A stretch of 64,000 nt of DNA, from NCBI GenBank assembly GCA_934636265.1, contig CAKUAD010000005.1:21007-85006 (forward strand). Reading direction: 5' to 3'. Every line of letters starts with the position of its first letter. The stretch's first letter is position 1. Below, piece after piece: positions 25,560 to 34,730 of the stretch. Under the pieces are notes generated by a model. That model did no database searches, was not told where the DNA came from, and saw nothing but the letters and a program-made list of their open reading frames with translations. The translations under genes were made by a program, and so were the position numbers. This stretch comes from an uncultured Flavobacterium sp. Lineage in GTDB: Bacteria > Bacteroidota > Bacteroidia > Flavobacteriales > Flavobacteriaceae.

Positions 25560-26393
25560 TCAAGGAATCCACTTTTTTTCAAAATTCGGCTTGCGCTTTT
25601 CCAAAAACGCATTGCGCCCTTCCACGGCTTCGTCGGTCATGTACGCCAAACGCGTAGCTTCGCCGGCAAAAACCTGCTGGCCTACCATGCCATCATCGGT
25701 AAGGTTCATGGCAAACTTGAGCATTTTGATCGACGTTGGCGATTTGGCCAGGATTTCCTGCGCCCATTCATAGGCCGTTTCCTCGAGTTTGTCGTGCGGA
25801 ACGACTGCGTTTACCATGCCCATATCGGCAGCTTCCTGCGCCGAGTAATTGCGACCCAGGAAAAAGATTTCCCGCGCCTTTTTTTGCCCGACCATTTTGG
25901 CCAGATAAGCTGATCCGTATCCGCCGTCAAAACTGGTCACGTCGGCATCGGTTTGTTTAAAAATCGCGTGTTCGGCGCTGGCGAGGGTCAAATCGCAAAC
26001 TACGTGAAGGCTGTGTCCGCCGCCAACCGCCCAGCCCGGTACCACGGCAATCACCGCCTTGGGCATAAACCGGATAAGACGCTGTACTTCCAGGATGTTA
26101 AGCCTGTGCATGCCATCATCGCCCACATAGCCCTGATGCCCGCGCGCACGCTGGTCGCCGCCGCTGCAAAATGACCATATACCATCCTTGGGTGAGGGTC
26201 CCTCGGCCGACAAAAGCACGACGCCGATAGTGGTGTCTTCCTGCGCATCGTAAAATGCCTGATAAAGTTCGCTGGTCGTTTTAGGCCTAAAGGCGTTGCG
26301 CACCTCGGGCCTGTTAAAGGCAATCCGGGCTACGCCATTGCATTTTTTATAGGTGATGTCCTCAAATTCGCGGGCGGTTTTCCACTCGATCAT
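25560..26393 (-). CDS. menB: 1,4-Dihydroxy-2-naphthoyl-CoA synthase
   Basis: 277-residue crotonase-fold enzyme that cyclises o-succinylbenzoyl-CoA to DHNA-CoA. Features: FNRPEVRNAFRPKT near the start, oxyanion-hole loops FCSGGDQRARG and VPGWAVGGGHSLHVVCDL, and the MenB-specific stretch SFDGGYGSAYLAKMVGQKK, which separates it from other enoyl-CoA hydratases. Full length. It sits 17 bp downstream of cvfB and 12 bp upstream of ydbS in the minus-strand operon. Confidence 0.95.
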   Translation of the reverse strand: MIEWKTAREFEDITYKKCNGVARIAFNRPEVRNAFRPKTTSELYQAFYDAQEDTTIGVVLLSAEGPSPKDGIWSFCSGGDQRARGHQGYVGDDGMHRLNILEVQRLIRFMPKAVIAVVPGWAVGGGHSLHVVCDLTLASAEHAIFKQTDADVTSFDGGYGSAYLAKMVGQKKAREIFFLGRNYSAQEAADMGMVNAVVPHDKLEETAYEWAQEILAKSPTSIKMLKFAMNLTDDGMVGQQVFAGEATRLAYMTDEAVEGRNAFLEKRKPNFEKKWIP

Positions 26394-26410
26394 GTGTCTG
26401 ATAATTTGAT

Positions 26411-27259
26411 TTATGAAGGATTTTGGTCCAGCAGATAGATTCCGTCGGGCCTGATGTCAATCAGTTTTTGTTTGTACAGCAACCCGATGGCCTTCTTAAA
26501 GGTTTTCTTGCTCATCTTAAGGACGGTCTTGATGTCCTCGGGGTGCGAATGGTCGTGCAGGCGCAAAAAACCTTTGTTGAGCCTGAGTTCCTCCAGGATG
26601 AAATCGGCATTGGGCTCGACGCTTTCATAGCCGGGCTTTTGCAGGATGACGTCGATTTTTTTGTCCGGGCGGATGGTTTTTACATAGCCGATGGTGCGCT
26701 GTCCGGTGCGGAGCGAATCGTCAAAAACCTCGTTGACATACACCAGTCCCTTATAACGCTCATTGATGATAACGTTGATGCCTGCATCGGTGATGTGCGA
26801 CACGATCAAATCAACCTCGTCACCTTCCTGAACCTTGATGTCGTCATTGCTCAAAAACCTACTGATTTTACTAGAGGCCACAAGGCGGTTGGTCTGCTCG
26901 TCCAGATACATGTGCACCAGGTACTTTTTGCCCTTTTCCATCGGGCGCGCCTGTTCGCGATAGGGAACAAAAAGATCCTTTTCCAACCCCCAGTCTAAAA
27001 AGGCACCGTACTGGTTGATGTAGTTTACTTTAAGCAGCGCAAACTCATCCAGATAAATTTTAGGTTCGAGTGTTGTGGCCACCGGACGTTCTTCATGATC
27101 CAGGTACACAAAAACAGTAAGTTCATCTCCAATTGCGGCCCCGCGCGGAACATATTTGTTGGGCAAAAGCACTTCATTGCCTTCATCATCGCCCAAAAAA
27201 AGCCCCACCTTGGTATCGCGCAAAATGGTCAGGGTGTTATCAACTCCAATTTTGATCAT
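26411..27259 (-). CDS. cvfB: S1-domain RNA-binding protein CvfB
   Basis: 282-residue protein of the CvfB/YitL family: three S1-like OB domains and a C-terminal winged helix. The first domain begins MIKIGVDNTLTILRDTKVGLFLGD, the second contains LLKVNYINQYGAFLDWGLEKDLFVP, the third VDLIVSHITDAGINVIINERYKGLVYVNE. The C-terminal KKTFKKAIGLLYKQKLIDI ... GIYLL is the DNA/RNA-binding winged helix. In Staphylococcus CvfB affects virulence gene expression, probably by binding RNA. Here it is in the middle of the men cluster. A minus-strand TACTTTTG element ends 4 bases before its ATG. Confidence 0.85.
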   Translation of the reverse strand: MIKIGVDNTLTILRDTKVGLFLGDDEGNEVLLPNKYVPRGAAIGDELTVFVYLDHEERPVATTLEPKIYLDEFALLKVNYINQYGAFLDWGLEKDLFVPYREQARPMEKGKKYLVHMYLDEQTNRLVASSKISRFLSNDDIKVQEGDEVDLIVSHITDAGINVIINERYKGLVYVNEVFDDSLRTGQRTIGYVKTIRPDKKIDVILQKPGYESVEPNADFILEELRLNKGFLRLHDHSHPEDIKTVLKMSKKTFKKAIGLLYKQKLIDIRPDGIYLLDQNPS

Positions 27260-27263
27260 ATTA

Positions 27264-27271
27264 CAAAAGTA
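27264..27271 (-). promoter_or_regulatory. -7 element immediately before cvfB
   Basis: TACTTTTG on the minus strand, four bases before the cvfB ATG (27259). It suggests that cvfB and the downstream men genes can be transcribed independently of menD. Confidence 0.45.
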
Positions 27272-27294
27272 AGCGATACGCCCGGGATGAAAAA

Positions 27295-28962
27295 CTATTT
27301 TTTGTCATCGGCCAGGAATGCAAAATAATCCTGTAAAATCTGGTCATTGATTCGCGTTGGCGTAAAGATCTCAAGTATGGCGCGGCCTTTTTCGGCAAAG
27401 AATTTACTCAGCTTTTGCGTCAGTTGCCTGTCGTCGGATGCGCTGTGGTATCCAAAGCCGTACATGGCTGCCAGATGGCTTGCGTTAAGATTGTGTTCGG
27501 TATCAAAAAAAGTGTGAAACAAAGGCGTTTCCATGTGTCCGGGCAAAATCCTAAAAATTCCGCCGCCGCCGTTGTTGATCAGCACAATCTTGAAATCCTT
27601 GGGAATGTACTGGTTCCAAAGTGCGTTTGAATCGTAAAAAAAGCCAATGTCGCCGGTAACCAAAACCGTCGGACGCCCGCTTCCCACGGCGGCTCCAATG
27701 GCCGTAGAGGTCGATCCGTCGATACCGCTGGTACCCCGGTTGCAAAAAACATTGAGTCCGGCAGGAAGGTTAAACAGTTGCATGTAACGTATGGCCGCGC
27801 TGTTGCTCACCTGGACGTCAAATCCCGACAAATGAGGAATCAGTCGCGAAAAAACCTTGAAGTCGCTGTACGGCACATTGGCCATAAAAGCATCGTGTTT
27901 TTGCTGCCTGGCGGCGATGATGGACTGCGTTTCGCGCGCGTAGTCACTCGAAACCAACAGTGTAAACGGCAGGAACTGTTCAAAAAAATCATTGGGCTGC
28001 ACCTCAAAATGATGCGTCAGTGCGCCATAGGTGTTGTAAGCCCGCAGCGGATCGACATGCCAGTGGTGTTCAGGCCTGAACCTGCGCAAAAACGTCTTGA
28101 TGCGTTTCGATACGATCATTCCGCCCACGGTGAGCAAAATTTCCGGCTGCATCCGCAGGTAATCGTCTACGGTAAACGGTGTGATCACGCGGTCAATCTG
28201 CGAAATAAACGACCGATGGTAAACATTTGACGTTGATTCGGTCATGACGACAATCGACGCGTCGGCGGCCAGTTTTTCCAGAATTTCCGGCTCGATGCTC
28301 TCCGGCTCGAGCGATCCTATCAACACCAGCTTTCGCGTGGCGGCATTCCAGATGTTGGTCGAGGCTTTGATATCGTCGACCGACAGCGAGCGGTTAATCC
28401 TTGCATACGGCGTCAGCGTTACGTCGACGGTGAACTTTTTGACGGTCTCATACAAAGGTTCTTCAAACGGAACGTTGATGTGAACCGGCCCGCGGCGGGT
28501 GTGCGCCATGTTGAGTGCCGTGTTGATTTCCAAATCGTTTGAGGCCGACGCTATGGGTGTCAGGTTGGCGTTGTAAAGCGAATGATTCAAAAAGACGTTT
28601 TCCTGGCGGATGGTTTGCCCGTCGCCAATGTCGATTTTTTCAGGCGGACGATCGGCTGAAACCACAACCAGCGGGATTTGGCTGTAAAAAGCCTCGGCCA
28701 CTGCGGGATAAAAATTGAGCACGGCTGATCCCGAAGTACACAAAACCGCAACGGGACGACCGGACTGCTGGGCAATTCCCATGGCAAAAAAGGCCGCACA
28801 ACGCTCATCGGCAATGCTGTAACAATTGAATTTTGGATGGCCGGCAAATCCTATGGTCAGCGGTGCATTTCGCGATCCGGGTGATATAACAATATCGGTA
28901 ACGCCCTTGGCCAGAAAGATCTGGATGATGCTTTGGGCTAACGGAATTTTTGGGTAGGCCAT
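27295..28962 (-). CDS. menD: SEPHCHC synthase (menaquinone pathway)
   Basis: 555-residue thiamine diphosphate enzyme that condenses isochorismate with 2-oxoglutarate in menaquinone synthesis. The start at 28962 (MAYPKIPLAQSIIQIF) is the family start; an in-frame ATG at 28989 lies upstream of the -7 element and is rejected. Landmarks: ISPGSRNAPLTIGF near residue 35, VLCTSGSAVLNFYPAVAEA near 75, and the ThDP/Mg motif GDIGFFYDSNALW near 450. First gene of the minus-strand run that also holds cvfB, menB, menA and menC; menE and menF (isochorismate synthase) are not in the window. Confidence 0.93.
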   Translation of the reverse strand: MAYPKIPLAQSIIQIFLAKGVTDIVISPGSRNAPLTIGFAGHPKFNCYSIADERCAAFFAMGIAQQSGRPVAVLCTSGSAVLNFYPAVAEAFYSQIPLVVVSADRPPEKIDIGDGQTIRQENVFLNHSLYNANLTPIASASNDLEINTALNMAHTRRGPVHINVPFEEPLYETVKKFTVDVTLTPYARINRSLSVDDIKASTNIWNAATRKLVLIGSLEPESIEPEILEKLAADASIVVMTESTSNVYHRSFISQIDRVITPFTVDDYLRMQPEILLTVGGMIVSKRIKTFLRRFRPEHHWHVDPLRAYNTYGALTHHFEVQPNDFFEQFLPFTLLVSSDYARETQSIIAARQQKHDAFMANVPYSDFKVFSRLIPHLSGFDVQVSNSAAIRYMQLFNLPAGLNVFCNRGTSGIDGSTSTAIGAAVGSGRPTVLVTGDIGFFYDSNALWNQYIPKDFKIVLINNGGGGIFRILPGHMETPLFHTFFDTEHNLNASHLAAMYGFGYHSASDDRQLTQKLSKFFAEKGRAILEIFTPTRINDQILQDYFAFLADDKK

Positions 28963-28977
28963 CTGCAGGGTTTTATG

Positions 28978-28985
28978 CAAATTTA
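28978..28985 (-). promoter_or_regulatory. -7 element of menD
   Basis: TAAATTTG on the minus strand, 15 bp before the menD ATG, in the divergent menD / thioredoxin-like gap. No clear -33. Confidence 0.45.
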
Positions 28986-29030
28986 ACATCTCACGGCTTA
29001 TCTTATCTACTCTTTGGCCCTAAACTTTGC

Positions 29031-29038
29031 TATATTTG
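29031..29038 (+). promoter_or_regulatory. -7 element of the thioredoxin-like gene
   Basis: TATATTTG 39 bp before the ATG at 29078. A TTTG at 29013-29016 is 14 bp upstream, a little closer than the usual -33 spacing. Confidence 0.45.
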
Positions 29039-29077
29039 ACAAAACGGGCAAAATTCCCGACGAACAACCTGTTTTTT

Positions 29078-30241
29078 ATGTGGCGATCGTTTCAAATCTT
29101 GCTTTTTACGCTTTTTATTTACAGCCTCAACGCACAGATTCCCAGCGGTTTTGAAGCGTTGGAGTTAGAGGATGCGTTAAAGCGATCCGAATTGCAAAAC
29201 AAACCGGTGCTTTATTTTTTGTATGCCTCCTGGTGTCCGCATTGCCATGTGATGCGCGATCAGGTTTTGGCCGATGCCCGGGTTAAGGCACAAACCGACA
29301 GGTTCGTAGCAGTGGCACTTGACGGGGAAACAACACCAGGAAAAAAAATTATGCAGCGCTACCGGCCACAGGTCTTTCCGGCGTTCTTGGTTCTGGATGC
29401 CAAAGGTGAGTTGCTCTACGGATTTACCGGCGAGGTAAAGGCGCCCGATTTTATTAACGAACTGTCCAATGCGCTTAATCCGCAGCGCCAACTTCCTTAT
29501 TTGCGCCGACAATTTTTGGCCGATACCCAAAACGCCGATAAATGCTACCAACTGATCCTGGCTTTGCGAAAGGCACGGCAGGACGCATCGGCGGTTGCCC
29601 ACCAGTACTTTAAAAACATCCCCGACAGCCAGATGGTTTCGGCCCAAAACTGGCGGATCCTGGCCAACGCGATTCACGACATCAACGCGCGCGAGATACA
29701 GTTTGTAATCAACCACCAAAAAGATTTTGAAGCGGTGTCCTCTCCCGCACGCGTGGGGCGCAAACTCGCCAACTTGGTGCAGGAACTACTTAGGCCGGCC
29801 ATCGAGGCCCAGGACAGCATCCGGTATCTTAAAGACCGGGAAACAGCCCGAAAAGTTGTGCATCGCGCCGCCGATTCGATCGCCTTTACACTGGATTTGC
29901 GCATGTGGGAACAAACCAAATCCTGGGAGCGCTACCGGCTCGCGCTTAGGGAGAACGCCCGAAACTATTTGTGGGACGATGCTGAAAAACTCAAGGATGC
30001 GGCCCAAACACTTTTTAAAAACGCCCAAACGCAATCGGCCAGACTCATGGCGGCCGACCTTGCCAAAAGGTCATTAGAAATCAAGCCTGCAATTGACGGA
30101 TACCTTTTGGTCGCCAGGTTGCAGGATGCGCTCGGCAACCGGGAATTGGCCGTTGAGGCAGCCGGAAAAGCCAAGGAAATGTCGCAAAAACTGGGATTCC
30201 CATCGCCCGAAGCCGACGAAATAATCAACCAGAGCCCATGA
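29078..30241 (+). CDS. Exported thioredoxin-fold protein with helical C-terminus
   Basis: 387-residue protein. The start at 29078 gives a signal peptide (WRSFQILLFTLFIYSLNAQ). A thioredoxin_7-type domain follows with the active site YASWCPHCHVM (Cys53, Cys56) and the cis-Pro loop QVFPAFLVLDAKG. The CPHC dipeptide resembles DsbA more than thioredoxin. The remaining 230 residues are helical, with TPR-like repeats at the end (AKRSLEIKPAIDGYLLVARLQDALG is read as one unit, in two overlapping halves). Likely a periplasmic thiol-disulfide protein with a protein-binding tail. It overlaps the acetyltransferase gene by 4 bp. Confidence 0.8.
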   Translation: MWRSFQILLFTLFIYSLNAQIPSGFEALELEDALKRSELQNKPVLYFLYASWCPHCHVMRDQVLADARVKAQTDRFVAVALDGETTPGKKIMQRYRPQVFPAFLVLDAKGELLYGFTGEVKAPDFINELSNALNPQRQLPYLRRQFLADTQNADKCYQLILALRKARQDASAVAHQYFKNIPDSQMVSAQNWRILANAIHDINAREIQFVINHQKDFEAVSSPARVGRKLANLVQELLRPAIEAQDSIRYLKDRETARKVVHRAADSIAFTLDLRMWEQTKSWERYRLALRENARNYLWDDAEKLKDAAQTLFKNAQTQSARLMAADLAKRSLEIKPAIDGYLLVARLQDALGNRELAVEAAGKAKEMSQKLGFPSPEADEIINQSP

Positions 30242-30732
30242 GCATCCTGATCCGTCCAGCCGTTGCCACCGACGTTGCGCCCATACTGGAAATCACCAAC
30301 CACGCCATCCTTTGCACGACCGCGATTTACGATTACGACCCTCGGACTTTGGCGTTTCAGCAAGCCTGGTTTGACAGCCGCCTTAATTCAGGATTCCCCG
30401 TCTTTGTAGCTCAAGTGGACCATCGCGTCGTGGGTTACGCAAGCTACGGAATGTTCAGGGAGCGACAGGCGTATCGGACCACGGCCGAACATTCGGTTTA
30501 TGTCGCCGACGGATTTTCAGGCCGCGGAATTGGCGGAAAATTGTTGGTTGCGCTAATCGACCACGCCAAAAAATCAGGCATTCACTCCCTTGTGGGCGGG
30601 ATCGACGCCGCCAATACTGACAGCATCCGGTTTCACGAAAAATACGGGTTTGAGCGCGCAGGCCTGATACGCGAAGTGGCGTTTAAATTTGACCGCTGGC
30701 TGGATTTGGTTTTTATGCAGAAAATCCTTTAG
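30238..30732 (+). CDS. GNAT-family N-acetyltransferase (phosphinothricin acetyltransferase-like)
   Basis: 164-residue GNAT enzyme of the PAT/YncA subgroup, members of which acetylate phosphinothricin, methionine sulfone or other amino-group substrates. Motif A (acetyl-CoA loop) reads VADGFSGRGIGGKLLVALI, and motif B is HEKYGFERAGLIREV. The N-terminal IRPAVATDVAPILEITNHAI and TTAIYDYDPR are typical of the PAT subgroup. The substrate cannot be assigned. Its TAG stop shares TTAG with the convergent peroxidase gene. Confidence 0.8.
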   Translation: MSILIRPAVATDVAPILEITNHAILCTTAIYDYDPRTLAFQQAWFDSRLNSGFPVFVAQVDHRVVGYASYGMFRERQAYRTTAEHSVYVADGFSGRGIGGKLLVALIDHAKKSGIHSLVGGIDAANTDSIRFHEKYGFERAGLIREVAFKFDRWLDLVFMQKIL

Positions 30733-31304
30733 CTCTCGATCCACTTCAAGACCTCGTCGGCCATAACGCTCTCGGTTGGCTGAAGCGAGCGCACCACCTC
30801 GCCTTTTTCATTGATCAGGAATTTTTGGAAGTTCCATTTAACGGGCGCCTCCACGTTGCCGTTGCGCTTTTCATGGGTCAGGAAATCGTAAAGCGGGTGG
30901 ATCCTATCGCCGGTGACGCTGATTTTTTCCATCATCGGGAAGGTTACGCCGTAATTTTTGCGACAAAATTGTGCAATGTTTTTGTTGTCTTCAGGCTCCT
31001 GATCGGCAAAATCGTTTGACGGAAAGCCAACGATGACCAAGCCCTTGTCTTTGTACTGATCGTAAAGTTTTTGGAGCTCGGCGTACTGAGGGGTGAGTCC
31101 GCATTTTGACGCCGTGTTCACAACAATGATCTTTTTGCCTTCAAGTCGGGAAAAATAAAATTCCCTTCCGTCAATGTCCTTTACGATAAACGAATGGATG
31201 CTGGGTGTTTCTTTAGTCATGGGTGCTTTTGCGCTTTTTAGTTGTGCATGGGCCGGACTGCAAACCAGAACGGCAAAAAGTGCGATTTTCAATAAGTTCT
31301 TCAT
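30729..31304 (-). CDS. Exported glutathione peroxidase-family thiol peroxidase
   Basis: Glutathione peroxidase fold with cysteine instead of selenocysteine: NTASKCGLTPQY, then GFPSNDFADQEPED (Gln of the triad) and VKWNFQKFLI (Trp). The start at 31304 gives a signal peptide (MKNLLKIALFAVLVCSPAHAQ, cleaved after HAQ); two further in-frame ATGs upstream add a few residues only. Bacterial members usually use thioredoxin rather than glutathione. Export is notable, since most family members are cytoplasmic; reductant could come from periplasmic thioredoxin-like proteins such as the one encoded two genes away. That link is inference. Confidence 0.85.
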   Translation of the reverse strand: MKNLLKIALFAVLVCSPAHAQLKSAKAPMTKETPSIHSFIVKDIDGREFYFSRLEGKKIIVVNTASKCGLTPQYAELQKLYDQYKDKGLVIVGFPSNDFADQEPEDNKNIAQFCRKNYGVTFPMMEKISVTGDRIHPLYDFLTHEKRNGNVEAPVKWNFQKFLINEKGEVVRSLQPTESVMADEVLKWIES

Positions 31305-31368
31305 CTTTCTCATATTTATGGCAATATACAAAAATCACTTTTTAAATAACTACCGGACTATGCCGGCA

Positions 31369-34300
31369 TCAAACAGCCTTTGACTTTTTAACCAGTTGGT
31401 TACGCCAAAATGCCAGCGCCGCCACCAAGGCTACGACCGCCAACGACCAGTAAACGAATGTTGGTGTCACAACCTTGTCGCCGCTTGCGTATGAGTGAAG
31501 GCCTGAAAGGTAAAAGTTTACACCAAAATAGGTCATCAGAATCGAATAAAACGCCAAGACGCTCATCAGGCTAAAAATCCATTTTCCGCGAAGCATCGGT
31601 ACAAAACGCGCGTGGATGACAAAGGCGTACACCATGATCGAGATCAGCGCCCAGGTTTCTTTTGGATCCCAGCCCCAATAGCGTCCCCAGCTTTCATTGG
31701 CCCATTGTCCGCCCAGGAAGTTACCGATGGTCAGCATCACCAGTCCGATAGTCAGCGCCATCTCATTGATGTAGCTGATTTCCTTGATGTGCAAATCCAT
31801 TTTGGCCGCATTTTTCCGCGTCTTGAAAATCATCAGCAAAAGCGACACAAAACCCAGTACCATTCCCAGGGTAAAAGGCCCATAGCTGGCCACGATTACC
31901 GCCACGTGGATCATCAGCCAATACGAATTGAGCACCGGCTGCAGGTTGGCAATGGCCGGATCCATCCAGTTCCAGTGCGCAATCATCAGGATCATGGCCG
32001 TGACAAAAGTTCCGGAGGCGATGGTGAGCTTTGATTTTCGGTCAAAGGCCAGCGTAAAGAACATGGTAGCCCACGCCACGTATATCATTGACTCATAAGC
32101 ATCGCTCCAGGGCGCGTGACCGGAAATGTACCAGCGCGCGATGAGCCCAAGGGTGTGCAGGGCAAAGAAAACCCCGATAATCACGTGAAATGCATTGATG
32201 GCCATCGCGAGGGCTTTCCCGGGATAAAAAATCTGTACGATGGTCAGCATCAGCATCAGCAGCCCGGCCAACATGTACATGTAGTAGAGGTTGCGGAAAA
32301 TGTCGTACTTGTTGTACATGATTTCCGAGTCGATCTTATCGGCCGATGGCATCACGGCGGCTCCGTGTTTCTTTTGGTACTTGGTGATCCCGTCCAGGTA
32401 GAAATCCGCCTCCTTGTAATCGTTTTTCTGTACCGCGCCCTGCAAGGCCATCATGTACACGGGTAAAATCTGCTTGGTAAACACCGAGTCCATTCCCTTG
32501 AGGTTGGCCTGATGCAGTTCCATGTAGGAAACCCATTTGTTGTTGGCGTCGCCCGGAATCGGGAAAATGCGCAAAATGCTGCCCGACAAGGCTGAGTTAA
32601 GCAGGTTGACGCGTTTGTCGACCTCGATAAAATCTTTCTGGAACTGATTGGGAACGGCAGCCTTGTATGCTTCGTCCAGATATGGCGAGAGTTTGTAGTT
32701 GCCCACCTCGTCAAAAAACGAGATAAAAGGCGCGTACTTGTCATCTTTGCCAATGCCGATGATTTTGCGGATGCTGTCGTTTCCGCGCTTCAGGAACACC
32801 AGCGGCACCTCAAACCAGGCGTCGCGGTATTGTGTCATCGACAAAAACACCTGGTCCGAATTCAGACCTTTATACGTATCGCTCTTGCTTACTTTTCGGA
32901 GGAGTTCTGATGAAAAAGTATTGACAGGCTTCATCCGCCCACCCTGATCCTGAATGACTAGGCGGCCAAACCTTTCGGCGTGATGCGGTGCAATGGCGGT
33001 CTTTTGGATAAACGAATCAATCCGGGCCAGCGGCACTACGTGTTGATGCTTGGCGTGTTGGTCATTTGCGTGGTTGTGCCCTTCGTGACCGGTTTGGGCC
33101 ATCGACGGAATCGAGAACAGCAACAACAGCGCGGCCAGCATTTTCGCCTTTTTCTTTTTCACGGCTTCCAGTTTGCGCTTAAGATCGCCAAAGCGCGAGT
33201 GTTTGGTAAACATGATGGCCATCAATCCAAAATATAAAAAGTAATAGCCGATATAGGTGATATTGGTTCCCCAAAAATCGTGGTTGACCGATAGTACCGT
33301 TCCCTTTTCGTCCGGGTGGAACGACGACTGGAAAAACCTGTACCCGCGATGGTCCAGTATGTGGTTCATGTAAATGCGTTCGGGCGTTTGTTTGCCATTT
33401 TCCATAACGGTGACGCGACTTTCATAAGAGGCGTAGCTTTTCTCGGTTCCTGGATACTTGGTGGCGATAAAATCATCCAGGCGCAGGCTAAACGGAAGTT
33501 CGTGAACCTTGCTGCCAAAAAACAGCGTAAAATCAAGGTTGCCCAGTTTTACGGCCTGCGGTTCCGACACCATGCCTTTTGAACCTTTCAGGAAGACTTC
33601 TTTTGATCCGGCATCGGTAACTACGCGAACTACCAAAAGATCGTCGGTTTCCTTGTCCTTGAAGTCATTGTTCGACACATATCCCTTGACGCCTTTTACG
33701 GCCGGTTCAGGGAAGACAAACTGCGCGCCGCTCAAGGTGTAAAGCGACCGCAACATCAGCGGCTGGACGACATCCTTGGCTACCGCGCCCTGTTGTTGGT
33801 CGGCCATGCGCATGTACTGGCCTTCAAACGGGGTGCTGATCGTATAACCATCGCCATTGGTGTTGATGTTGATGGCGCCCGGCGTGGGTTTGTTAAAAGC
33901 AAAAAGTACGTTGTGGATGTTGGCCACGGTTCCTTCTTCCAGATAGTGTTCGTGTCGTTGCCCCTCGCCTGATTCAACCAGTTTGAAATACAATTTCCCC
34001 GTAGCCGATGGTTTGATCGACTCCTGGGCGTTCATCACATATTTCACGTATTCGATACGGAAAGGCGTATCGCTGAATTTGCCTTTGAGCGCAAAGGAAT
34101 TATCCGTTACCGGCGACAAGAGCAGCGGCCTTTCAAACGTGCGGCGCTTGAGTTCCCCGTTGTGGTCGCCATCAACCCATGCGGTCAAAAAAACCCTGTC
34201 GGAATAAAACCGGCTCTCGGCCTCGCCCTCGCGGATGGGCATGACGCCTTCAAAACTGATGTAACGCGTGATAAACGCACCCAACAGGATCAAAATAAAG

Positions 34301-34551
34301 GAAAGGTGAAGCATCAGCGTGGCCCATTTTTCTCGTTTGTACAACTGATAACGCGGGATGTTGCCCAAAAAGTTGATCATAAACAACAGCATGATCAGCT
34401 CAAACCACCAGGCGTTGTAAATCAGGATTCGCGCCGTATCGGTGTTGTAATCGTTTTCAATAAAAGTCCCGATAGCCATGGCCGTGGCAAACGCAATAAA
34501 CAAAAAGGCCATTAAACGGGTGGAGAAAAAAAAGGCAAGCAGCTTGCGCAT
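31369..34551 (-). CDS. ccsBA: Fused cytochrome c biogenesis protein CcsBA (ResB-CcsA)
   Basis: 1060-residue System II cytochrome c synthetase that carries haem across the inner membrane and ligates it to apocytochrome c. N-terminal ResB/CcsB-like part: helices at about 5-30, 45-65 and 78-97, a periplasmic domain to about 430, a helix to 450. C-terminal CcsA part (about 745-1060) has the haem-binding WWD motif WGRYWGWDPKETWAL near residue 955. Between them, after a signal-peptide-like helix (MLAALLLLFSIPSMAQ), lies a His-rich stretch at 489-504 (HEGHNHANDQHAKHQH). A minus-strand TACTTTTG element lies 20 bp before the start. Confidence 0.88.
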   Translation of the reverse strand: MRKLLAFFFSTRLMAFLFIAFATAMAIGTFIENDYNTDTARILIYNAWWFELIMLLFMINFLGNIPRYQLYKREKWATLMLHLSFILILLGAFITRYISFEGVMPIREGEAESRFYSDRVFLTAWVDGDHNGELKRRTFERPLLLSPVTDNSFALKGKFSDTPFRIEYVKYVMNAQESIKPSATGKLYFKLVESGEGQRHEHYLEEGTVANIHNVLFAFNKPTPGAININTNGDGYTISTPFEGQYMRMADQQQGAVAKDVVQPLMLRSLYTLSGAQFVFPEPAVKGVKGYVSNNDFKDKETDDLLVVRVVTDAGSKEVFLKGSKGMVSEPQAVKLGNLDFTLFFGSKVHELPFSLRLDDFIATKYPGTEKSYASYESRVTVMENGKQTPERIYMNHILDHRGYRFFQSSFHPDEKGTVLSVNHDFWGTNITYIGYYFLYFGLMAIMFTKHSRFGDLKRKLEAVKKKKAKMLAALLLLFSIPSMAQTGHEGHNHANDQHAKHQHVVPLARIDSFIQKTAIAPHHAERFGRLVIQDQGGRMKPVNTFSSELLRKVSKSDTYKGLNSDQVFLSMTQYRDAWFEVPLVFLKRGNDSIRKIIGIGKDDKYAPFISFFDEVGNYKLSPYLDEAYKAAVPNQFQKDFIEVDKRVNLLNSALSGSILRIFPIPGDANNKWVSYMELHQANLKGMDSVFTKQILPVYMMALQGAVQKNDYKEADFYLDGITKYQKKHGAAVMPSADKIDSEIMYNKYDIFRNLYYMYMLAGLLMLMLTIVQIFYPGKALAMAINAFHVIIGVFFALHTLGLIARWYISGHAPWSDAYESMIYVAWATMFFTLAFDRKSKLTIASGTFVTAMILMIAHWNWMDPAIANLQPVLNSYWLMIHVAVIVASYGPFTLGMVLGFVSLLLMIFKTRKNAAKMDLHIKEISYINEMALTIGLVMLTIGNFLGGQWANESWGRYWGWDPKETWALISIMVYAFVIHARFVPMLRGKWIFSLMSVLAFYSILMTYFGVNFYLSGLHSYASGDKVVTPTFVYWSLAVVALVAALAFWRNQLVKKSKAV

Positions 34552-34571
34552 GAGAAATTTATTAAGTCAGG

Positions 34572-34579
34572 CAAAAGTA
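34572..34579 (-). promoter_or_regulatory. -7 element of ccsBA
   Basis: TACTTTTG on the minus strand, 20 bp before the ATG at 34551; no obvious -33. Confidence 0.45.
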
Positions 34580-34652
34580 GCGAAAAATAAGCATTAAGGC
34601 TGGGTTAAAATCTAGTTAAAAAGCCCGGTTTTGAATTGTTGATCATCGTTTG

Positions 34653-34695
34653 GCCTGACGGTTAAGCCATACCCGTCAGGCGCTTAACCTGTCAG
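34653..34695 (+). repeat. Mutually exclusive inverted repeats upstream of the T9SS type B gene
   Basis: Left arm GCCTGACGG (34653-34661) pairs perfectly with CCGTCAGGC (34673-34681). A left arm shifted right, CTGACGGTTAAGC (34655-34667), pairs with GCTTAACCTGTCAG (34682-34695), leaving one bulged base. The two hairpins share bases, so only one can form at a time. No T-run follows either one. Confidence 0.6.
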
Positions 34696-34730
34696 TTTTA
34701 CTTTACGGCATCCAAAATAGCTTTAACAAA

